The translations under genes were made by a program, and so were the position numbers. Of a stretch of DNA of 64,000 nucleotides, positions 56,641 to 64,000 are shown piece after piece (the first letter of the stretch is position 1; each line of letters opens with the position of its first letter). The notes beneath the pieces are model-generated. The model was not told the origin of the DNA. It saw only the letters and a program-made list of their open reading frames with translations, and made no database searches. Source of the DNA: Cavia porcellus (Eukaryota; Chordata; Mammalia; Rodentia; Caviidae); assembly GCF_034190915.1 (NCBI RefSeq), contig NW_026947502.1, positions 38,222,785 through 38,286,784 on the forward strand. The letters run 5' to 3'.

Positions 56641-57500
56641 GAAGTTCTTTGCAGGTTTTTTGAATCTATTTTGTTTTTGTTTTTGCTATGGTGATAGTTT
56701 TGGTTGTTGATGTTTTTCCAGAGGTAGTTTTTGCATATGTCGTTTCATTAAAAAAAATCTCTCTTCTCTAGTGCTAACAGAGTCAAGTACTCTAAGGTAG
56801 CTTTGTTACTGCAATTAGATATTTTGTCCTCATAAAGAGTATGTCAAAGTGTTAAAAGACATTAAACATCAGTAGCAACAAATATTATAAAAATAAAAAC
56901 ATTGCAATGATAGAAACACTTGTTTCTCCTTACTTATTGATTTTTTTCATACTTCGACCAAAATAAGGTATTTCCACAGGGACTAAGGTGAACATTTTTA
57001 TAACAGAAAACTAAATTACATTGCCTGATTTTTTAAAGTAACATTACTTACATTGAATGAACTACATCCAATATATTCAGCTGACTGTGAACTCAGCTGA
57101 AGAGATTGTTAAATTCATAGTTTTAAATTACCTGAATGAATTTCACTCTTAGACATCTTCTTCTATTATTTCTTATGCTTGTTTTCTTATTCTTCCACTC
57201 TTGATGCAAACTTTCCATTCTTCATTTATTTATTGATATGTTTTATCCCATGTTCTGCCTGGTTCCAGTTTCCCTGGCTGTCCAAACCTGTCTACCAATT
57301 ACATATGAATCTTAGAGTACTAGTTTTAAAAATAATTTCGCATTGTAGTTTGAGATTCTCTGTTGGTGTCATATAGCTTATGGCCCCCAAAATATGCTCT
57401 GAGTCAAGCACAGAGGACCCTTTCAGGTTGGCTCATTTTTATCCAGTTACCCTCCAGTCTCTTAAATCAGGTGGGGAAAGATATCTTCTTATGATCAGTC
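56641..57500. other. Unique AT-rich sequence
   Basis: No feature recognised. Confidence 0.4.
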
Positions 57501-57504
57501 TTGA

Positions 57505-57650
57505 ATAAATATGCTCCTGCTTCACTCCTGCTCATGCTGCCCTGTGCTCTGGAGACCCTTTCCCTCACCTGGATACCCCCAATTTTTATACACCTTGCTG
57601 AGGTAGCTTGTCAAATTCCTCTTCTCCGCAGAGCTTCATTGGGATCCTCA
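57505..57650 (+). repeat. Possible L2 fragment
   Basis: ctcctgctcatgctgccctg, ctggataccc and gcttgtcaaattcctcttct, then gcagagcttcattgggatcc, loosely follow the L2 3' series (cagctcaaatgtcacctcct, gagaggccttccctgacc). Confidence 0.4.
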
Positions 57651-59180
57651 GCTCATGGCCATACCTTCTACCATCCCATGTGGCCTCTGTCTGGCTTGGT
57701 GGTTCTCAGCTCCACCAATTGCTGATGCCATATTTAAGAAGGTTATAAACCCTTATGGTAGGATCGCTGCCTTCATGATAGCAGCCCTGTCACCAACTCT
57801 GGTCTGCAACACTTCATCTCCTTATTCTTTCTGTCTCAAATTGAGGTCTGATTATAATTTCCTCCTTTTGCTGGGCGTGTGGAGAAGGAAGTCAACGCTA
57901 AAATACAACTGCATTTTGGGTTGTGTTGGGTTTCTTTGACTTTGTCCCTGGGGGCTGTGCTATAGTTCTGGCATTTTCTACACAGCGGAGAGCTGGGAGG
58001 CGGGAGACACTGGGCTCTCTGTTATTGCTCTAGATGGACCAGGCCTGAGAGCTTGTCATTTCTGTCCATAGTTGCAATGGTCTTCTGCTGTCCCCATGTC
58101 ATGCTGGGAGCCCGGGAATCTTTGCAAAGGCTGCTTATATTTCTGTCAGTGTGCACAATGTGGCCATCCCTCTCTGGGCTGGCAGCCTTCCTAGTGAACT
58201 GCTTAATGTGGGACACAACTCTTCTCTGCTCTTGGGCCTGGCTCCAGACCTCCGCCTCCTCTGCCCTTCCCTGGGCCTAGGGAATTGGGAAGTTTGGGGG
58301 ACTTCTTCATTATTCTTTTTTCAGGATGTGAACAGAGAATCTTTTAGCATTTTTAAAACAAAGACACAAAAGCTTGTGGTTTGCTCTGTTTCCCACTCCA
58401 TTGTGCGGCTCTCTAGAATGAGCAGAGATCTGATTCTGCGCTACAATGGGAGTAGGGTGAGAGCGATTTGTTGAAAAAACCAAAATGGAAAATACTGAGA
58501 AGGAAAAAGAGTGAACATATAGCTAGAAACCACCTATGTGCATTTCTTGTACCCAGATGTGTACCGAGTTCCTTGGTGGAACTTATTATTTGTTAGCAAT
58601 GTCCGTCTGGTCTTGTTAAGTACCAGAGTCTCAAGACTTCACCGCTAAGTCAGTCCTGGATATCACTGCTGGATTTTAAAGGTGGCTGCAGACAAAGTGT
58701 GCTCAGGGGAAGTCCAGTACCAGCAGTGGTACATTTCTCTGTCAGTCTGGAAGGACCCAAAGGTAAAAGCAGCAGAGAGAAGTGGTACAGTACCAGCGCT
58801 GGAGGAGCACTGTTGGGTACCAGTAAGCACAACGTAATTATTATTATCATCAGATCTTTGTTTTTTTTCACCTTTTGCCTGCTATTCTCCCCTTCATCAC
58901 ACCTCTTAACAAAACCATGGAAAAGATCATCTCCAAAGTGTTTGTAATTTATCATTCTGTCTAACATACTGCAATTGGAACGGCAAGAAATTTAGCATGG
59001 TCTGTCATTTCTGGGCACTTATGGACTGTGCGTGGCCATTGATCTGAATCAGGCAGCTGGTTTGTGATTTGTGCATTCCATCTGAGATTGTAGGCAACTG
59101 GGTTTCTAATCTGTAATGTGTCAGTTTAAGGAGTGGAGATGTAAGAAATCAAAATCTCTGTAAACATTGGCTTAAGCAAA
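57651..59180. other. Unique sequence
   Basis: Moderate GC between 57,950 and 58,300. No gene or named repeat recognised. A short snRNA-like word near 58,975 was rejected. Confidence 0.4.
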
Positions 59181-59290
59181 CACCGAAAATCCATGTATTG
59201 GTATACATAACTGGAAGGCCACAGGTAGGATTTCCCTCTGGATTAGTGCAATTCAGGGGTTCCACCATGACCTCAAGCTTTCTTTCCATT
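59181..59290 (-). repeat. Ancient LTR-type fragment, copy 1
   Basis: Shares gattag.gcaattcaggggttccac and the following tgacctcaag with 60,560-60,597, 1.3 kb away in the same orientation. Family not resolved; resembles antisense MaLR-type LTR sequence. Confidence 0.35.
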
Positions 59291-59625
59291 TTTCTTCTTT
59301 GCCTACCACAAAGGAAGACTTGGTCTGAGGCTGGATTCATCTCATGGTGGTAATTTGGCTGCTAGCAAATTCCCAGGGTTCTTGTTTTCACATGTGTCCC
59401 TTCAGAAGGCAGGAGAGAAGAGCATTTCCAGAAGCTCTCAGAAAAGAACAAAGATACTTTTTTCCTCAGAAGTTCTGAAAACATCCTCTCTGGCCTCTGG
59501 GGTGCACGTGTTGTATCAGTCGTCCTCCCAGTGATCATCAGAGTGGGGGAGGGTAACCCCCCCACTGGCTGGGTGCCACATCCTTCAGTGGGCACAGGGA
59601 CTTTCAGCCTCTTTCGAAGTGCAGG
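59291..59625. other. Unique sequence
   Basis: No feature recognised. Confidence 0.35.
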
Positions 59626-59734
59626 GGCACACAGGAAGTAAAGAGAAATGCGGCCAGGTCCGTCAAGAAGGGACAGTGGAGGCACACAGGAAGTAAAGAG
59701 AAGTGCGGCCAGGTCCATAAAGAAGGGACAGTGA
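59626..59734 (+). repeat. Tandem duplication of a 55-bp unit with ETS motifs
   Basis: Two adjacent copies, 59,626-59,680 and 59,681-59,734, begin ggcacacaggaagtaaagag and end gaagggacagtg, and differ at only a few positions. Each contains acaggaagtaaag, a good ETS/PU.1-type site (GGAAGT core). Confidence 0.92.
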
Positions 59735-60429
59735 ATGTCAGAAGGGCCACCAGAAATCAAATATAGTAATGGTGTCACCTGATGAGAAGCTGGGTTTTAA
59801 CATCTAAAAGTATTCCGTTCTCTACTAAAAAACTTCTGTCACCTTGTTACACTCAATGCAGGACCTATTATGTTTGGATTTGTTTGTTTATGTGTTTTGT
59901 TTTGAATCAACAGCAAAAGTCATGATTTGTCCTTGCATGGGCCATGGAACTTTAACTGTGTTGATTCAGAAGACGCTGCCTCTGGCAACTTCATATTCCA
60001 CAAGACCACCAAGGACAGAACGCTTTTAAGACCTATTCAAAAGCAATTCTTTATGGCGCCTTGCTTTAAATAGAGAATTTCAGTGGAATTAGCCTTTAAT
60101 AACTTGAACACACGTAGGTGTTTACCATTTTCCTTTCTAACTAGCCTGATGAATGAGCCTTGGAGAATATGTAATTGCCACGGTGGGTAAGCACTGGTCT
60201 CTGCACCGCCCAGCCACATCGTGATCCTTTGTTGTTCTTAGTGTTTCCCCACCAAGTCACTCCAGAAGGAAGCAGCTGTCCTGCGCTTTGGACAGTACTT
60301 CCACACCTTCCCTACCCACTTCCCGGCTCAAACACATCAGCATGCACGTCAGCAACAGACATTGTTTTAGGTATGAACTTGGACTGGCACCAGTTTATAA
60401 CACGAAAAAAGTTGTTCTCAGACATTAGT
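59735..60429. other. Unique sequence
   Basis: No gene or named repeat recognised. Confidence 0.4.
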
Positions 60430-60610
60430 TATTACATTAGTCAGGCTAGGCCACATCAGATTGCAATAAAGATAACTTTCAGCGGCTGAACGTGTTTTCT
60501 GCCTCACATTATGTGAGCTCACTGCAGAAGGGCATTCTGCCATTTATGGCCTCCCTGGATTAGGGCAATTCAGGGGTTCCACTGTGACCCCAAGTCATGA
60601 CTGACAGAGT
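60430..60610 (-). repeat. Ancient LTR-type fragment, copy 2
   Basis: cattagtcaggctaggccac, ttcagcggctgaacgtgttt and gattagggcaattcagggg resemble an antisense MaLR or similar LTR, and share the last part with copy 1. Edges uncertain. Confidence 0.4.
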
Positions 60611-61054
60611 TGCTCTGTCCAAGCAGCTAGGATGGTGCAACAAATGGGTGAAAGCGATATTACAAATTGCAAACTCATTCTTACTGGTTTTGCCTTGTGA
60701 TGACCTTACATCATATTCGTTCCCATTTGATGATTAAGGTAACTATACAGATTATGCTGTTTAGGAGTAGGGAAAAAGCAATCCTTTCATATGCTCAGAG
60801 AAGGAAAGACGGACTATTTATGCAAATCCTAATTACCACAACAGATTAAAAAATCATTTGTAAGGATTAAGTGTGGTTACCTCACTGTTTACCTTGTCAC
60901 TTATACCTTCTGTTGTCCAATAAAAGCTATTGGGTAATCACTTAACTGCGGAAAGTCTTCCTGGACTGTTTTCTTCATGTCTACTTACTGGGAAAAAGCA
61001 CTCTCTCTCTCCCTCTCCCCCCACTCTCTCTTTCTATGTCTCCCCTCACCCACT
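60611..61054. other. Unique sequence
   Basis: No feature recognised apart from a CT-rich stretch near 61,000-61,035. Confidence 0.35.
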
Positions 61055-61257
61055 TTCTTTTTGTGGTACTGGGGGTGGAACCCAGAGCCTGGACATGGAG
61101 CTTTGTCCTCAGTCCTTTAAAATTTTATTTCCTTTCTATTTGAGAGAGAATGTTGGGAAGTCACTGAAGAGTTCAGGTTTGGTCTGATGAGCCAGTGTTT
61201 TGTTCCTTCCTTCCAGAGGGCTGGGATTGTACATGTGCACCACTATACCTGGCTGCG
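61055..61257 (-). repeat. B1-ID composite SINE, diverged, antisense
   Basis: ttttgtggtactgggggtgg and aacccagagcctggacatgg (antisense ID-like unit), with gctgggattgtacatgtgc and accactatacctggct (antisense B1 5' end) at the right. The middle is poorly preserved. Confidence 0.6.
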
Positions 61258-61559
61258 GAAGATGATCCCAAGATGATCCCAAGGTTTCTACCCTCTCAGT
61301 ACATGCACTTTATAGAATCTTCTCTCCTCAAGCCTGGATGGGATAGTGAATACCAGCATAGCACTCCTGCCATTATGGTATGTCACATGGCAAGCAGATT
61401 TTATAGGTCTAAATTAAGAGTCCAAATCCATTGACTTTGAGTAAGTCAAAAAGGAAATTGCCTTTGATGGGTCTAAGACAAGGATCAGTAGCGGCCTTCT
61501 GTAGGCCTGGACAAGGTAAGCTGCTAAGTTGAGGAAGCCTGAGTGGTACGGACACAGGG
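61258..61559. other. Unique sequence
   Basis: No feature recognised. gatgatcccaa is repeated back to back at 61,260-61,282. Confidence 0.35.
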
Positions 61560-61858
61560 CAGCCTTGAGAAGGCCCAGCTGACAGCAGGCAGGCAGACAG
61601 GGCCCTCAGTCATGCAGTGCAGGAAAATGAAACCTGCCAACACTTAGTGTGCTCAGGAAAGGACTGAGTGCCTCGGTTGTGCCTGTACCCCCGGCCTGTG
61701 CTGGGACGTCAGCCTGGCAATGCCCTTCACAGAAAACCCAGCTGACTGGCGCCTGGACTGTTGGCTCACAGGGATTGAGTAAGGATGAAACTGTGTTGTT
61801 TTAAGTCACTGAGCCTGTGGTGATTCATTATGCAGTGGTAAAAACTGAACAGCAATGT
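61560..61858 (+). repeat. MaLR or related LTR, 3' part
   Basis: gggattgagtaaggatgaaa, gttgttttaagtcactgagc and ctgtggtgattcattatgca follow the common LTR 3' end (tgttgttttaagccaccaag, tttgtggtaatttgttac). The 5' half is unclear. Confidence 0.5.
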
Positions 61859-62790
61859 CAACAATTGCCAAAAGATTCTGCTGCATAAAATCAAGAAAAA
61901 GCAAGACCTGCAAACATTTATCTTCTAGAAGAGAAAGAGCTTATTGCACTGGAAATCAGGATCACAGTGAGCTTCAGGGAAAGTTGCTTACTGGGAAGGG
62001 CTGGAGGGGAACCTGCTAAAAATTTTCTACATCTTCATATAGGGTGCTGAATCTAGCACCCCTGTGTGTACACATTAAAACTCACTGAGATGTGTACTGA
62101 AGGCTTGTGTGTACTTATACCTCAATAAAAAATAATGAGCTAAGCCCATAGAGCCCATTATCAATCATTTCCACAATTCTATCTGTGTGTCTTGTACACA
62201 ATAGATACTCAAGAAATACTTTGATTTTGGTAAAATAACAAAATTAACACTCGAATCATTTCAAGTGTCCAAATCAGTGGCATGAAGTATTTTCCCTTGT
62301 TGTGCAACCATACCATTATTCACCTGCAGAAATTTTTCATTATTTTGAGCTGAAGGAAATATATCTTACTGAGGAGACACCTGGCTCTGGTTTCTTTCTA
62401 CCATGCAAACAAGCCAAAGAACAATGCAGAATGATCGTCAAGGCACCTCTCCTATTCTATTTATTTATGTATGAGCTTGACAGTGCTCTCTGATATGATT
62501 CCAGGTTTTTGTGAAGTAAAAATTCTTGAAAGAGTGCCTTTAATTCTACCCAAAATTATAGGTCAAGTTGTTTTTTATAATTCTTTTCAGACCCACTTTT
62601 TACCACTTCCTCTCTCTCCTCCTTTCCACTGTCATGGTTCATCTAATTCTTACAAGATACCAGGACCATTTGACCTGGCCCATGTCCTTTTCTCAGATCC
62701 CTTTTGTACTTGACAACTTCAGAAAATTTTATTGAGCACTTACTCTGCACCAGTCACTGGGGATCAAGTAGCATTTACAATCTTGTGGGA
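61859..62790. other. Mostly unique sequence with small L2/MIR-like scraps
   Basis: tacttatacctcaataaaaa (about 62,113) and tacacaatagatactcaaga (about 62,195) look like ends of ancient repeats, and 62,717-62,790 (attttattgagcacttact, then ccagtcactggggatca) is an L2/MIR-type segment. No gene. Confidence 0.4.
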
Positions 62791-62793
62791 AGA

Positions 62794-62928
62794 TAAGCAT
62801 CAGGGTTTTTTTTTTTTTTTTTTTTGTCTTTTTCATTTTTATCAGTACCGGGGATTGAACTCAGGACCGCCTGCTTGCAAGGCAGGTGCTTATGCCGCTG
62901 AGCTAAATCCCCAGCCCCTAAGCATCAG
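62794..62928 (-). mobile_element. ID SINE with 10-bp target-site duplication, antisense
   Basis: Full-length antisense ID (body 62,804-62,918) close to the young consensus: T20, gtctttttcatttttatcag, taccggggattgaactcag, gcctgcttgcaaggcaggt, gctgagctaaatccccagcc. Perfect duplications taagcatcag at 62,794-62,803 and 62,919-62,928. Confidence 0.94.
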
Positions 62929-62959
62929 TTTTTGCATTGTTTGTTCAGTTATTAGTTCT

Positions 62960-63215
62960 GCGGGGAACTTTCTCTGACTGCCTTCTTTCCTTGCCCTCCT
63001 CTCTCTGCTGCACCCTGAGGCTGTCTTAGCAAGTGAGGTTTACACCTCTCTGAGAAAACTCTCTCATCTCCATTTACATCCTTGTCTTTCCTACTTAACC
63101 GAATGTTACTTGGAGAGCAGGCTCTGTCTTGCCCACCTTTGTGTCTGGTGCCCGTGGCATCCTGCTGAGCTACTGGCTGATGCTCATTTAATATTCATTG
63201 AATGATTAAGTAGTG
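62960..63215 (+). repeat. L2 LINE 3' end
   Basis: aactttctctgactgccttc, gagagcaggctctgtcttgc, gtgtctggtgcccgtggcat and taatattcattgaatgatta follow the L2 end (ccttccctgacc, gagggcagggactttgtc, cagtgcctggcaca, aaatatttgttgaatga). Confidence 0.65.
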
Positions 63216-64000
63216 TGTTGGGTAGGGACTTGAAGGTTATAATTAAATCCAGGTGCTAGCTAAATATCACTGCTCCTTAATGTCCATAGTTACTAAAAGT
63301 TCAGTTAATAGTTTTCAGAGGCAGAGAAAAAGAGGAGGGCACTTTCAAAGTCTCCTCCTCTTGAAGGATTTATATTATTAATTAAACAGAGGGATGTAAG
63401 AATCTGTGAATGTTGACTCCTTCTAGAAATGGGCTCCTTTTTTGATTAAATAGGATACGGTACAATATAAATCTCTCAATGCTTATTCCTCTAGTTTCCT
63501 GCATACCAATGAGGGCAAGCAAACAGAACAAGTATGGTGTTGGTGGTAGAAATCATTTATTCAGCAACGGGAAAAATAACACCAGGCTTTAGACCCTCTG
63601 CTGAGTTTGCACACAGTTTTTTAAAAGATTTATATAGGCAAACTAATTAAGTAGCTGAGTATATTAAATAAAGCAGGTGTCATTGCGGAAGTTAGAGAAG
63701 ATGGCTTGTGTTTCCTCCACTTAGCAGCCCACAGGTGAGCGGAGAGAGGACCTGGTCTCAGTTGCCCTTTCTCCACACAGTGGATGCTACCTTCAAGTTG
63801 CTGGCTTCTATTAAAAATTAGCCACACTGCCTAGAGAAATTTTAGAGTTCCCAGGAACTACAGAAAGGTGAATTTTGATACAAGATAGTGTGGTAATGCT
63901 TGTCTCTTTTTGTTTATTTACTATTTTTAAATGTGCATGATCATCTCATTAGCAAAGGGACTTATTCCAAGCTATACTCACAGAGCTTATTATCCAGCCT
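63216..64000. other. Unique sequence to the window edge
   Basis: AT-rich with no gene or named repeat recognised. Confidence 0.4.

Noticed and set aside
58965..59012. U6-snRNA-like words (aattggaacggc and tttagcatgg)
   Set aside because: Only about 35 bases, with gaps; the 5' hairpin and the 3' end of U6 are missing, so chance similarity is likely.

Overview
This is nuclear DNA from a placental mammal, almost certainly a non-murid rodent. The sequence has no prokaryotic gene organisation, carries ancient mammal-wide repeats (MIR, L2, MLT1/MaLR LTRs, hAT elements), and contains more than a dozen copies of a tRNA-derived ID-type SINE that begins GGGGCTGGGGATTTAGCTCAG and ends GGTACCGATAAAAA. 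Older B1-ID composite SINEs are also present. The ID subfamily does not look like the rat/mouse, ground-squirrel or kangaroo-rat forms I know; a hystricomorph or castorid rodent would fit, but I cannot settle the species by eye. I found no protein-coding exon, tRNA, rRNA or snRNA gene that I can support. The window reads as a gene desert or large-intron type interval around one big CpG island. Layout: 1-20,200 is mostly unique AT-rich sequence with scattered MIR, L2, B1-ID and ID copies, one CTCF-like site near 7,021, a short interstitial telomere-like tract at 19,706-19,738, and a non-repeat block at 13,200-13,620 that looks like regulatory DNA and holds a perfect hairpin. About 20,380-24,700 is a CpG-rich island over 4 kb long with GC boxes, a CCAAT box, a (GT)n tract, a (CTC)n tract and a CTCF-like site. 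It is the most likely promoter in the window, but the gene it serves cannot be named from this sequence. From 24,700 to about 27,000 there is homeodomain-motif-rich and CRE-like unique sequence. From 27,000 to 41,500 repeats become dense: L2, young ID copies with perfect target-site duplications, a TG...CA solo LTR with a 5-bp duplication, and MLT1 and L1 fragments. From 43,080 to about 47,930 lies one long, heavily decayed, plus-strand LINE-1 whose ORF2 remnants (GPDGF, FADD) are still readable. From 48,000 to 64,000 there are LTRs, L2 copies interrupted by an LTR, a hAT-like element and more ID copies. These include a tailless half-ID with a perfect duplication and a two-copy ID composite inside a single duplication. 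The most useful observations are the CpG-island promoter block with its flanking candidate insulator and enhancer sequences, the tailless ID retropseudogene, the composite ID insertion, the interstitial telomeric tract, and a tandem 55-bp duplication that doubles an ETS-type motif. I saw nothing that amounts to a new biological system. All repeat family names come from recalled consensus patterns, without any database search.
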